Shown in pieces: positions 52,558 to 60,932 of a DNA stretch of 64,000 nucleotides. A program made the translations under genes and the position numbers. The notes below the pieces were generated by a model that had not been told where the DNA came from, made no database searches, and saw only the letters and a program-made list of their open reading frames with translations. The stretch's first letter is position 1. Every line of letters begins with the position of its first letter. Source of the stretch: Spirochaetales bacterium (GTDB lineage: Bacteria; Spirochaetota; Spirochaetia; CADAEX01). The stretch lies in the NCBI GenBank assembly GCA_024233785.1, contig JACKPD010000004.1, positions 76,211 to 140,210 on the forward strand, read 5' to 3'.

Positions 52558-53178
52558 ATGAAAGTTAAAATTCCATGCCATTGCGGCAGCATACTGGATT
52601 TTGAATATGACGATGAGGCTGAAATTAATCCGGAATCTGCAGAAGAAATTATTCACGGCAGATTTATGAACACAATCTGCGATAAATGCGGGATTACACT
52701 TAAACCTGAATTCCCTGTAATGTTTACCTACCCTGCTGCGCAGATGAAAATATTTTTGATACCTGAGCTTCAGCGGGATGCTTTTTTAAGAGGTCAGTCA
52801 CCGCTTCTTTCAAGAAACCCTGACAGGTTTGTAATCGGCTTTCAGGAGCTTGCGGAAAAAATAAAAATACTTGATGCCGGTCTTGATGATATTGCTGTGG
52901 AATGTGTTAAATATTATATTCTGTCAAAAATTGAAAATGATATCAAAACAGAAAATGAAATAATAATTAATTTTGAAAAATATGAAAATGACAAATTGAC
53001 TTTCTGTATTTACGGTTTAAAAAAAGATGAAGCGGGAATGCTTTCTGTTGATATGAATTTCTATAACATGTCAAAAGAAAAGGTAAAAACGTCCATAGGC
53101 GAAGAACCGTTTAAAAGTTTCCTTACTCCTCCCTATATTTCCATTATAAAAATATACAGGGACTATAATAAAAGCTGA
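52558..53178 (+). CDS. CpXC-domain protein
   Basis: The 206-residue protein opens MKVKIPCHCGSILDFEYDDE, and a second Cys pair follows in TICDKCGITL (about 41-50). This matches the CpXC domain, a small zinc-ribbon-like module with four Cys found in many uncharacterised bacterial proteins. The remainder is mixed alpha/beta with no motif I can name. It has GAGAGGAAG ahead of its ATG and lies ten bases after rseP, so it is probably its co-transcribed partner. Its function is unknown. Confidence 0.82.
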   Translation: MKVKIPCHCGSILDFEYDDEAEINPESAEEIIHGRFMNTICDKCGITLKPEFPVMFTYPAAQMKIFLIPELQRDAFLRGQSPLLSRNPDRFVIGFQELAEKIKILDAGLDDIAVECVKYYILSKIENDIKTENEIIINFEKYENDKLTFCIYGLKKDEAGMLSVDMNFYNMSKEKVKTSIGEEPFKSFLTPPYISIIKIYRDYNKS

Positions 53179-53199
53179 TTTCAAGCAGGAAATCAGCTT
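53172..53199 (-). terminator. Perfect 11-bp hairpin, terminator mainly for the comFB-like gene
   Basis: AAGCTGATTTC (53172-53182) and GAAATCAGCTT (53189-53199) pair perfectly around a 6-base loop. On the minus strand the stem is followed by TTATTATAG, on the plus strand by CCTTCC, so it serves the minus-strand gene better. The stop codon of the CpXC gene lies inside the stem. Confidence 0.75.
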
Positions 53200-53254
53200 C
53201 CTTCCACAACCGTTACCAAAAGAACCGGTGACAGTTTATTTTAAATCCGGACGG

Positions 53255-53542
53255 TCAATGAGAAGGATTATTTTTAACTTTTTCTATTGCAAACTTTACT
53301 GCCTCTTCAACAGCTTCTATATATTTTTCAGGAACAGAAGCTGATGCGTACAGTGTTCCTTTCAGTGATGTTTTATAAAGCGGTTTGATATTATTCAGCG
53401 CGAATCCGACAATATCAAGAACACAGTCCTGGCATCCGCAGATTTTTTTATCAAGCTTCATTTCCCTTTCAAGTATTTCCTTTACCAGTTCTTCCGCCTC
53501 GTTTTTTAGGTAATCGAAATTATACATTTCATTTAATCCCAT
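53255..53542 (-). CDS. ComFB-family protein
   Basis: The 95-residue protein begins with EMYNFDYLKNEAEELVKEIL and has four Cys in KKICGCQDCVLDIVGFALN, followed by NIKPLYKTS. That is the late-competence ComFB pattern (C-x-C-x2-C-x2-D-I-x-A-x-A-L-N, with PxY after it). The Cys cluster probably binds zinc; some relatives sense cyclic dinucleotides. Here it is a stand-alone gene downstream of the dnaB operon's end, with its own ribosome site (AGGAGATAAA). Confidence 0.82.
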   Translation of the reverse strand: MGLNEMYNFDYLKNEAEELVKEILEREMKLDKKICGCQDCVLDIVGFALNNIKPLYKTSLKGTLYASASVPEKYIEAVEEAVKFAIEKVKNNPSH

Positions 53543-53587
53543 TTTTATCTCCTGTTTAGATTATAACCGGATTACTTGTATATTTGT

Positions 53588-54931
53588 TTATACATCGTCT
53601 TCGCTTTTTGATTCAAACCTTGTATATTTAGGTATAAAAACTATTTTCAAATCACCGATCGGGCCGTTTCGCTGCTTGGCTACGATAAGTTCTGTTTCAA
53701 TAGCCCCGGTCCCGTCTGTTTTATATTCATCCCCGCCGCTCCGTTCCCTGTGCAGAAACATTACAAGGTCTGCATCCTGCTCTATTGATCCTGATTCCCT
53801 CAGATCAGCAAGAGTCGGTTTCTTGCCTTCTGTCTCTCGTTTTACCTGGGAAAGGACAACAACCGGAATATCAAGTTCCCTTGCAAGCGCCTTAAGTGAC
53901 CTTGAAATCTCGGCTATCTGTTCATGCCGGGGGATTGTCCTGTTCTCCGCCTGGACAAGCGTAAGATAATCGACAAAAATTATCTTTACGCCGTTCTGCC
54001 TTATCATTTTCCTTGCCTGCGCGCGCAGATCAAGTATCTTTAAATCTGATGTCGAACTTATATATAGAGGAGCTTCATATACTTCTCCTGCTGCCTGGTG
54101 AATCTGGCTTATCTGAAGTTCTGATAAAAAACCTGACCTTATGGCATCGCTTCTTATTCTTGCTTCGCTTGAAATAAGCCTCTGCATGATAGCCTGCTCT
54201 GACATTTCAAGAGAGAAAAAACCGGTCGGAATTTTATGCCTTATGGCGATATTATTTGCCATGGAAAGGGCAAGCGCTGTCTTACCAATTGAAGGCCGCG
54301 CGCCAAGGACAATAAACTCCGATCTCTGAAACCCGTTTGTCAGCTTGTCCAGGTCATGGAATCCGGACGGGATACCGGTGCAGACATCATCCGATTCCAT
54401 GAGTTTCTGGATCGCGTTAATTGCGTCGGGAAGAAGTTCCTTGATTGATTTATAGCCGCCTGTTGACTGCTTTTCAGTAATCTCAAAAATCTTTTTTTCA
54501 GCTTCTTCAAGAACATATGCAGTTCCTGTAGTATCATCAAAGGCCCCGGATATAATTTCTCCGGAGATTTTAATAAGACCGCGCCTTATGCTGTTTCCCT
54601 GTACAATTTTTGAATAGTACTCTACATTAGCGCTGCTGGGTACTTCGGAAGAAAGTGATGAGATATAAGGTGCCCCGCCGGCTTCTTCAAGTTTTCCATC
54701 GTTCCTGAGCTGCTGGACCACAGTAAGAATATCTATATTCTCGTTGTTTTCAGAGAGAGCAATAATTGCCTTGAAAATTATTTTGTGGCTGTTTTTGTAA
54801 AAATCATCCGGCCGCAGATACAGAAGTACTGTATCCATTGCGTCCGGATTTATTAAAATTGCCCCGAGTGTAGCTTTTTCCGCATCTAAATTATGAGGCG
54901 GAATCCTGTCTTTAAGCGGAGCATTGGCCAT
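53588..54931 (-). CDS. dnaB: Replicative DNA helicase DnaB
   Basis: The 447-residue protein has the N-terminal DnaB domain (PPHNLDAEKATLGAILINPDAM) and the RecA-like helicase domain with Walker A GARPSIGKTALAL, Walker B IIFVDYLTLV and LRESGSIEQDADLVMFLHR, ending with the typical KQRNGPIGDLKIVFIPKYTRF. It unwinds DNA at the replication fork as a hexamer. It is the last gene of rpsF-ssb-rpsR-DUF2232-rplI-dnaB; the rplI stop is 14 bases upstream. No intein or insertion is seen. Confidence 0.97.
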   Translation of the reverse strand: MANAPLKDRIPPHNLDAEKATLGAILINPDAMDTVLLYLRPDDFYKNSHKIIFKAIIALSENNENIDILTVVQQLRNDGKLEEAGGAPYISSLSSEVPSSANVEYYSKIVQGNSIRRGLIKISGEIISGAFDDTTGTAYVLEEAEKKIFEITEKQSTGGYKSIKELLPDAINAIQKLMESDDVCTGIPSGFHDLDKLTNGFQRSEFIVLGARPSIGKTALALSMANNIAIRHKIPTGFFSLEMSEQAIMQRLISSEARIRSDAIRSGFLSELQISQIHQAAGEVYEAPLYISSTSDLKILDLRAQARKMIRQNGVKIIFVDYLTLVQAENRTIPRHEQIAEISRSLKALARELDIPVVVLSQVKRETEGKKPTLADLRESGSIEQDADLVMFLHRERSGGDEYKTDGTGAIETELIVAKQRNGPIGDLKIVFIPKYTRFESKSEDDV

Positions 54932-54945
54932 TACACTTACTTGCT

Positions 54946-55416
54946 TTATTCAGCTTTAGTTTCAGACGCGGCAATAACCAGTTTTAAAACTGCTGTCTGA
55001 TTATTGTAAAGCTTGATTTTGATATTGTAGTTTCCTGTCATTTTAAGTGTATGCTCAGGAACTTCAATCTTTTTCCTTTCAACAGTAATACCTTCTTTCG
55101 CAAGAGCGTCAGCAATCACTGAATTATTTACAGATCCGAAAAGCTTGCCCGATTCTCCGGCCGGCATCAGGACAGTAAGACCTTCAAGAGATTCAATCTT
55201 CTCTTTCAAACCAAGAGCCTGCTGCTTCTTTTCCTCTTTTTTCTTTGCAATAAGATCTTTTTTCTGTTCAAATATATTGATATATTTCTTTGTAAACGGA
55301 ACAGCCAGCCCTTTCGGGATAAGATAATTCCTGCCGTAACCGTCAGCAACTGATTTTACATCGCCTTCTTCACCAAGATTTGCCATATCCTGATTGAGAA
55401 TAATTTTCATTGCCAT
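54946..55416 (-). CDS. rplI: Ribosomal protein L9
   Basis: The 156-residue protein begins MAMKIILNQDMANLGEEGDV and has the L9 N-terminal signature G-Y-G-R-N-Y-L-I-P-K-G-L-A, a connecting helix (KKKEEKKQQALGLKEKIESL) and the C-terminal domain with LFGSVNNSVIADAL. It is slightly longer than the usual 149. GGGAG lies seven bases before the first ATG, which supports the MAMK start. It sits in its common place before dnaB. Confidence 0.96.
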   Translation of the reverse strand: MAMKIILNQDMANLGEEGDVKSVADGYGRNYLIPKGLAVPFTKKYINIFEQKKDLIAKKKEEKKQQALGLKEKIESLEGLTVLMPAGESGKLFGSVNNSVIADALAKEGITVERKKIEVPEHTLKMTGNYNIKIKLYNNQTAVLKLVIAASETKAE

Positions 55417-55428
55417 ATTTTTACTCCC

Positions 55429-56421
55429 TCATTTCCTATTATAGTTTATCCATATTTCTGACACTCCAAGCCCCGGTAAACCAATAAGTATAATATAATT
55501 AAGTCCAGGCTGCATCAAGAACAGCATGATCGAAAAAATTATAAGCACTCTCAGGCTTGCCGGAAGATTAAAAGAGGTCATCATACCCTGAATTATTCCA
55601 AGACCCCGGAACCCGTACAATGTTACCATTATTAAAAGCACATTCCATCCCAAATCACCAATAAAACCTGTGCTTATCTTAAAACTGATCACCACAACCA
55701 ATAACGCGGCAATCAGGGGCCAGACCAATAATTCCGGCAGATAAAAAGACGCTGGCTTGAATGAGCTGCGCCATCTGCCTTCCTTATATCCCGAACTACC
55801 GAACCACCAGCTTCCCGAAAGCATAATAAAGTAAGAAAAAAGATAACTGCGCATTACTGTTTTTTTCAATGCAGCATACACTGTTTCAACATCTATACTT
55901 TTCAAAATCTCAGTAATTTCTGAAACCTCAACACTCTGATGTTCGCTGAAAGTCCTGTTCAGTAATTCCATAGCAAGGGCAATCTGATTTTTATAAAAAT
56001 TAACAAATGCCCCTGAATTAAAAATCAGCAGCGCTGGAATAGCTGCAATAAAAGCTCCCGCAGTTACTATCAGGATCTTTTTAAGCATTCTTGGATTTTC
56101 AGGCCAGTCATAATTTATGTATAACAATCCAGTAAGCAGTACCAGCGGCATAAAAATTTCGGATAATATAATTACAATCCGTGTTCCGGCCAGCGGAATT
56201 CCAGATGTCCTTGCAATGGAAGCGAAGAATACCACTGAAATTACGATAACACATGCCTGTAAAAGAGCCGGAAAACCTTTTTTATTTCTTACAGACTGAA
56301 GCGGGACAAGAAAAAAAAGGAATAGATAACCTGATTGATGAAAAAATACAGATATCATTGAGTAAATAATTACCTCTTTCTGTATCTTTTTTACCATATC
56401 CGGAAATTTACCCAGTTCCAT
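55429..56421 (-). CDS. DUF2232-like (YybS-type) membrane protein
   Basis: The 330-residue protein has eight or nine hydrophobic helices, with a helical loop around LLNRTFSEHQSVEVSEITE. Pattern and position (just before rplI, after rpsR) fit DUF2232/YybS, a polytopic family often placed in this ribosomal operon in Firmicutes and others. It has no assigned biochemical function. A GGTTTAGGGG site lies before its ATG, and the gaps to both neighbours are under 30 bases. Confidence 0.75.
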   Translation of the reverse strand: MELGKFPDMVKKIQKEVIIYSMISVFFHQSGYLFLFFLVPLQSVRNKKGFPALLQACVIVISVVFFASIARTSGIPLAGTRIVIILSEIFMPLVLLTGLLYINYDWPENPRMLKKILIVTAGAFIAAIPALLIFNSGAFVNFYKNQIALAMELLNRTFSEHQSVEVSEITEILKSIDVETVYAALKKTVMRSYLFSYFIMLSGSWWFGSSGYKEGRWRSSFKPASFYLPELLVWPLIAALLVVVISFKISTGFIGDLGWNVLLIMVTLYGFRGLGIIQGMMTSFNLPASLRVLIIFSIMLFLMQPGLNYIILIGLPGLGVSEIWINYNRK

Positions 56422-56446
56422 CCCCTAAACCTCTGCCTGTAAATAT

Positions 56447-56752
56447 TTATTTTTTTACAAACGGCAGATATGCAAGTACTCTTGCTCTCTTAATTGCAGT
56501 TGTAAGTGATCTTTGATGTTTTGCGCATGTACCTGTAATTCTTCTGGGAAGTATTTTTCCCCTTTCTGTTATGAAACGCCTCAAAACATCATGGTTTTTA
56601 TAATCCAATGGAAGTTTCTGTGTACAGAATTTGCAGACTTTTCTTTTAAAAGAAGGTCTTCTGCCTTTCCCTCCTCCCATTTTCTGATCATCGTCATAGT
56701 TTGAATCTGAATCTTTTTTATCATAATTATCATTATCTTTATAATCTGACAT
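56447..56752 (-). CDS. rpsR: Ribosomal protein S18
   Basis: The 101-residue protein has a 30-residue acidic, Asn-rich leader ([20 protein letters not shown]) before the S18 core. The core is complete: [34 protein letters not shown] and [21 protein letters not shown]. Two Cys (KVCKFC) may form a zinc site, as in C+ S18 paralogues, with a third Cys in GTCAKH. AAGGAGGGA precedes the start. The acidic leader is unusual and may be an N-terminal extension typical of this lineage. Confidence 0.96.
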   Translation of the reverse strand: MSDYKDNDNYDKKDSDSNYDDDQKMGGGKGRRPSFKRKVCKFCTQKLPLDYKNHDVLRRFITERGKILPRRITGTCAKHQRSLTTAIKRARVLAYLPFVKK

Positions 56753-56772
56753 TCTATCCCTCCTTATCTTTA

Positions 56773-57276
56773 TTAAAACGGAATACCGTCATCGTCAAAC
56801 TGTCCGGCATCATTAAAAGGTTCATTTCCATATTGCTCAAAAGGAACAGAACCGCCTTTAGACTGCTGCGGTTTAACACCGCCCTGATGACCGCCTCCGG
56901 AGGCAGCGTTATAATTACTGCCTGATCCCTGACCGGATCCTGAACCTGTACCGGTTCCGCCTAACAGCTGGATATTGGCAGCATGTATTTCTACCCTGCT
57001 TCTTGCCTGTCCATCCTGTTCCCATCTGCTTTGCCTTAATTCACCGTCAATTGCAACCTGCTTTCCCTTGATAAGGTACTTGCTTAAGGCTTCAGCTGTT
57101 TTTCCCCACAGAACGATATCAAAGAAGTTTACCTCTTCATCCCATTTATCGCCGCTTTTTTTACTTCTGTTTACTGCGAGAGAAAATTTACCAACCGGGG
57201 TACCGGCTGTTGTGAATCTAAGCTCCGCGTCTCTTGTCAGCCTGCCGACAAGAAAAACCCTGTTTATATCTGTCAT
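56773..57276 (-). CDS. ssb: Single-stranded DNA-binding protein
   Basis: The 167-residue protein has the OB-fold core to about residue 110 ([47 protein letters not shown]), a Gly/Ser/Gln-rich flexible tail, and the acidic tip DDDGIPF that recruits replication and repair proteins. It protects single-stranded DNA and belongs to the rpsF-ssb-rpsR arrangement, with 20- to 30-base gaps. Confidence 0.97.
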   Translation of the reverse strand: MTDINRVFLVGRLTRDAELRFTTAGTPVGKFSLAVNRSKKSGDKWDEEVNFFDIVLWGKTAEALSKYLIKGKQVAIDGELRQSRWEQDGQARSRVEIHAANIQLLGGTGTGSGSGQGSGSNYNAASGGGHQGGVKPQQSKGGSVPFEQYGNEPFNDAGQFDDDGIPF

Positions 57277-57304
57277 AATAATTTACCTCTAAATAGAATA
57301 TTAA

Positions 57305-57583
57305 TTATTCAGCTCTGACAAACAGGAATTTAAGTACATTTGAGTTTAGTTTGATTTCTTTTTCTGTTTCATCGACTTTGGCAGGGTCAAATTCAAGCTC
57401 ATAATAAAAATAGTGTCCCTTGGACTGCTTTTTTATATCATACGCAAGAATTCTTTCTCCCTGGTCTTCTTCTTTGAGCACTGTCGCTGACTTGCTTTCC
57501 AGGATAGATTTGATAAATTCTTTGGCCTGTGCCAATTTATCTTCTTCACTTCTGAAGATAAATGTAGCTTCGTATTTCCTCAT
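57305..57583 (-). CDS. rpsF: Ribosomal protein S6
   Basis: The 92-residue protein begins MRKYEATFIFRSEEDKLAQA and contains GERILAYDIKKQSKGHYFYYELEF, the S6 core, with LNSNVLKFLFVRAE at the end. It binds the 30S platform with S18, encoded two genes on. AAGGAGGAAAC sits before the ATG. It is the first gene of the operon; radC diverges from it upstream. Confidence 0.96.
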   Translation of the reverse strand: MRKYEATFIFRSEEDKLAQAKEFIKSILESKSATVLKEEDQGERILAYDIKKQSKGHYFYYELEFDPAKVDETEKEIKLNSNVLKFLFVRAE

Positions 57584-57729
57584 GTTTCCTCCTTATGGTC
57601 ATTTGATCCTTGCACACGGCAGGATAAAGAGGCCATGTCAAGCTATCATATAGAGTTATTAGTGTCAACGTCACAACCGGATACCGCTGTTGAATCAAAA
57701 CCGGCGATAATGCAGTTAACAGTATAATT

Positions 57730-58401
57730 ATGGCTTACAGGGATATTGAAATAAGGGAACTGCCTGCCGAATGCAGGCCGAGGGAAAAGCTCTTCACACA
57801 GGGGGTGAGAAACCTTTCAGACAGGGAACTTTTATCCATTATTCTCGGTAAAGGGATAAAGGGGAAAGGGGTCTATGCGCTTTCAGATGAAGTACTCAGC
57901 CGGCTGGATACCATAAACTACCGGATTGATGAGACAATGCTTCTTGAAATACCAGGTCTTGGAAAAGCGAAGATTGCATCAATGGCTGCAGGAATTGAGT
58001 TTTCAAGGCGCATATTATGCCCCGAAACTAAAAGGATTAAAGCTCCCTCAGACATTTACCCTTATATACGGCATTTTGCAGACAGGAAACAGGAACTCTT
58101 TCTGTCTGCCTCACTGAATGGAGCTCACGAGATTATTGCGATAAGGACTGTAACAGTGGGGCTGATCAACCGGTCGCTTGTGCACCCACGCGAGGTTTTC
58201 GCCGACCCTCTTTCAGACAGGGCTGCCGCTATTATTGTGTGCCACAACCACCCCAGCGGCAACCTTGATCCGAGCGGAGAAGACATGGAAGTAACCAGAA
58301 GGCTCACTGAGGCAGGCGACGTACTCGGCCTTCCCCTGCTTGATCACATTATATTCACTGAAACAGGCTACTACAGTTTCAAGGAGAATAATCCCGATTA
58401 A
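57730..58401 (+). CDS. radC: RadC / JAB-domain protein
   Basis: The 223-residue protein has a helix-hairpin-helix-like N-terminal domain (LRELPAECRPREKLF-type start, LLEIPGLGKAKIASMAA) and a C-terminal JAB1/MPN+ metalloprotease-like domain with CHNHPSGNLDPSGED, i.e. H-x-H-x7-S-x2-D, and RSLVHPREVF before it. The biological role of RadC is unsettled in spite of its name. It is divergent from rpsF and overlaps no other gene; it ends 30 bases before the DUF1456 gene on the other strand. Confidence 0.93.
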   Translation: MAYRDIEIRELPAECRPREKLFTQGVRNLSDRELLSIILGKGIKGKGVYALSDEVLSRLDTINYRIDETMLLEIPGLGKAKIASMAAGIEFSRRILCPETKRIKAPSDIYPYIRHFADRKQELFLSASLNGAHEIIAIRTVTVGLINRSLVHPREVFADPLSDRAAAIIVCHNHPSGNLDPSGEDMEVTRRLTEAGDVLGLPLLDHIIFTETGYYSFKENNPD

Positions 58402-58431
58402 TAATCAAATGGAGACAGATAGCCCTGTATT

Positions 58432-58905
58432 CTATTTTTGTCTGAAATGGGCGGTAATACCGTTAAGGAATTTTTTAAGCAGCTGGTCGCCGCATTCCTT
58501 ATAGTTTTTATGGTTTTTATTTCTGAACAGGGCGGAAAGCTCGGATTTTGAAATTTCGAATTCCCCAAGCCTGAACATTTCAAGCATATCAGCCTCTTTG
58601 AAATCAAGGGCAATCCTGAGTTTTTTTAGAATCATATTATTTGCAACATCCGCTTTCTTTATCAAATTCGGGTCTGCTGCTGCATTTTCTTTTTTACCGC
58701 GCCTGTCGATAATAAGTCCGTCAAGAAACATTTCAAGTTCCCTGTCGCTGCATTCAGTAAAGCCTTCCTCATCTTCTTTTTTAACCATGCCGGGGACCGA
58801 AGATTCCGGAATATCTGCTCCTGCATGTTTGAATATTGCAGCCACTTCCGAATCCCTTAGGTCAAGCGCGTATCTGATTCTCCTTAATATATCATTGTTG
58901 TTCAT
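58432..58905 (-). CDS. DUF1456 (YehS-type) family protein
   Basis: The 157-residue protein has two similar halves: NDILRRIRYALDLRDSEVAAIFKHAG at the start and ANNMILKKLRIALDFKEADMLEMF near residue 88, each followed by a C-x-D or C-G-D segment and a FLDGLI/FLNGIT helix (LEMFLDGLIIDRRGK; LLKKFLNGITAHFRQ). This repeated pattern is DUF1456, all-helical and of unknown function. It is probably monocistronic. Confidence 0.9.
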   Translation of the reverse strand: MNNNDILRRIRYALDLRDSEVAAIFKHAGADIPESSVPGMVKKEDEEGFTECSDRELEMFLDGLIIDRRGKKENAAADPNLIKKADVANNMILKKLRIALDFKEADMLEMFRLGEFEISKSELSALFRNKNHKNYKECGDQLLKKFLNGITAHFRQK

Positions 58906-58995
58906 ATCCGCCTCCAGTGCGTGTAGTAAATATACCAGCTGTCAACCGGGATTTTAATGTAAAATTGAAATAATAAATACAGGATAGACTGGATT

Positions 58996-59364
58996 TTATT
59001 TTTTCACTCTTTTATATATAAATTTCTGATATCCTTCTCCGAACCCGAAATCTATTCCAAGGGTGAGTGTGCCGCTGCCGTTAAAAGTAAAATTATAAAC
59101 TGTTGTTTCGCCGGAACTTTTCCACTTCATGGTAATTGAATTTTCTTCTGTCACGTATGTAAATGTATCAAAATCCTTTCCGTCTTCCAGTTTCCATTCA
59201 CCTGTTCCGTCGCTGTTGAAAGTAAAAAAATCCCTTACAATTACACCGTCCCATTCTTCCTCACAAACCCATACACCGGATAAAGATTCCTGACCATACG
59301 CAGCAAAAGAGAGGATCAGATGTATAAACAGACAGGAAATAAAAGCAGCTGCAAATTTATTCAT
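58996..59364 (-). CDS. Small secreted lipocalin-like protein
   Basis: I start it at ATG 59364, six bases after GAGGAGGAG; an ATG six bases earlier is less well placed. The 122-residue protein has a signal peptide (AAAFISCLFIHLILSFAAYG) and a mature part with beta-strand pattern SLSGVWVCEEEWDGVI, FFTFNSDGTGEWKLEDG, NSITMKW and TTVYNFTFNGSGTLTL. This resembles lipocalin-like or DUF-type beta-barrel proteins that open with GxW. The function is unknown. Confidence 0.65.
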   Translation of the reverse strand: MNKFAAAFISCLFIHLILSFAAYGQESLSGVWVCEEEWDGVIVRDFFTFNSDGTGEWKLEDGKDFDTFTYVTEENSITMKWKSSGETTVYNFTFNGSGTLTLGIDFGFGEGYQKFIYKRVKK

Positions 59365-59572
59365 TGCCATCTCCTCCTCAGCATCACCATACTATCCGGT
59401 CATATAGACCTAACAGACAAAAAGTACTTCCGGGCATTTTTTAAATCAGGCTAATAATTAAATTATTGGCTACTATCACCGGGTTGTCAATTCCGTAATT
59501 TTCAGGGAATCATGGCAGTAAAATATTTTCCTGTAAGCAGTTTTTTATTAAATATGATATAATTCCGGAATT

Positions 59573-60388
59573 ATGAATCTGCAGAATGACCTGACCGAAA
59601 GAGAAAAAGAACTTGACTGTCTTTACAGTATGGCAAAATTGCTCACAAGCGGCGAAACAGATACTCTTGCCATAATCTCATCGGCTGCCGGGTTCCTTAA
59701 GAACGCAGTGACCCACCCTGAAAAGGTATCTGTAAATATTACAGCAGGGGAGGAGCATTTCGGCAGCAATGCCCCGGAAACAGTTTCAGCACTAATTCAT
59801 TCCGAAAAAATATATAATGACGGTATAAAACTTGCCGTTAAATTATGGTATTCATCTGAAGACCTATTTGTTGAAAGAGAAAAGAAACTGGTTGAATCCG
59901 TATCTTCGCTGCTTGCAAACGCAATATCCAGAAACACCTACTTAAGAAAACTTGAAGAACAGGCACAGGAACTTGAGGGAAAAAATACTGCGCTCAGGGA
60001 AATCCTTTACCAGATAAGAAAAGACAGGGAAGATTTTATTACAGCAGTGAAACAGTCTGCAGGTACCTTTATACAGCCGCTGATATGTGAACTTGAAGGG
60101 TCTGTGCTTAATCACAGGCAAAGCGCTATTCTAAATCAGCTCAAGGTACAGATTGAATCACTGGTAACAGAACCGGTAAACAGCATGAAGCAGTTTGCGG
60201 ATATTTTAACTCCGAGAGAGCTTGAAATATGTTCACTTGTAAAAAACGGCGAGGCTACAAAGGATATTGCAGCCCTGCTTGGAATTGCGCCTCTTACAGT
60301 GGAAAGACACAGAAATACAATAAGAAAAAAGCTTGGAATAAGCAAAAAAGGGATAAATCTCATCAGTTTTTTAAGAAACAGGTATTAA
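59573..60388 (+). CDS. LuxR-type transcriptional regulator with GAF-like sensor
   Basis: The 271-residue protein has an N-terminal region of GAF-like pattern (ELDCLYSMAKLLTSG, residues about 14-110), a coiled-coil helix (RKLEEQAQELEGKNTALREIL) and a C-terminal LuxR-type helix-turn-helix, LTPRELEICSLVKNGEATKDIAALLGIAPLTVERHRNTIRKKLGI in pieces, from about residue 210. It should bind DNA as a dimer and respond to a small ligand or partner protein. No receiver Asp is seen. It has its own terminator and is not near an obvious target operon. Confidence 0.85.
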   Translation: MNLQNDLTEREKELDCLYSMAKLLTSGETDTLAIISSAAGFLKNAVTHPEKVSVNITAGEEHFGSNAPETVSALIHSEKIYNDGIKLAVKLWYSSEDLFVEREKKLVESVSSLLANAISRNTYLRKLEEQAQELEGKNTALREILYQIRKDREDFITAVKQSAGTFIQPLICELEGSVLNHRQSAILNQLKVQIESLVTEPVNSMKQFADILTPRELEICSLVKNGEATKDIAALLGIAPLTVERHRNTIRKKLGISKKGINLISFLRNRY

Positions 60389-60416
60389 ACATGTATATTT
60401 ATTACCTGTTTTTTTA
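60376..60416 (+). terminator. Terminator of the LuxR-type gene
   Basis: AAACAGGTA (60376-60384) pairs with TACCTGTTT (60403-60411), followed by TTTTAA. The stop codon lies inside the stem region, so the hairpin overlaps the gene's 3' end. Confidence 0.8.
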
Positions 60417-60474
60417 ACGTTGTATACCCGGGTACTTATTCATATATTAGATATATTATCTGGAGGGTAAGTAT

Positions 60475-60891
60475 ATGGCTAAAAAAATTGTATTATTCAA
60501 CAGCGATTATAAAAAACTTGTCAAACTCGTTCAGGTATATAAAGATTCCAACCGCCTCAGATCAAAGCATCTTTTAAGACTGGCAGAAGAGCTTAAAAAC
60601 GCAAAAGTAATAAGGGATGACCTTGACGGCAGCCATAAACATGATGCCGTAAGTATAAATTCAACTGTTGTTTTCAAAAACCTTGATACAGGTGAAACAA
60701 AACAGGTTACTGTTGTTTTTCCGGCTGATACCGACCAGGAGGGAAGCAGGATATCAATTCTCTCGCCGCTCGGAACTGCGCTCATCGGAGAAGAGGAAAA
60801 CAATCTCACAACCTGCCTTGCTCCCGAAGGGCATATTCCGCTTCGCATTGAGAAAATACTGTCAAAGCAGATGCAGACAGCGGGTAATTGA
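60475..60891 (+). CDS. Rnk/GreA-C-domain protein
   Basis: The 138-residue protein has a short N-terminal helical part and a GreA/GreB C-terminal-like domain with VSINSTVVFKNLDTGETKQVTVVFPAD, SRISILSPLGTALIG and RIEKIL. This is the pattern of Rnk (regulator of nucleoside diphosphate kinase), which binds RNA polymerase's secondary channel without the Gre coiled-coil cleavage activity. A GGAGGG site lies before its ATG. Confidence 0.85.
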   Translation: MAKKIVLFNSDYKKLVKLVQVYKDSNRLRSKHLLRLAEELKNAKVIRDDLDGSHKHDAVSINSTVVFKNLDTGETKQVTVVFPADTDQEGSRISILSPLGTALIGEEENNLTTCLAPEGHIPLRIEKILSKQMQTAGN

Positions 60892-60932
60892 AATAAAGGT
60901 CAAACTGCATTAGACTGCTGCCAGTTAACAGA

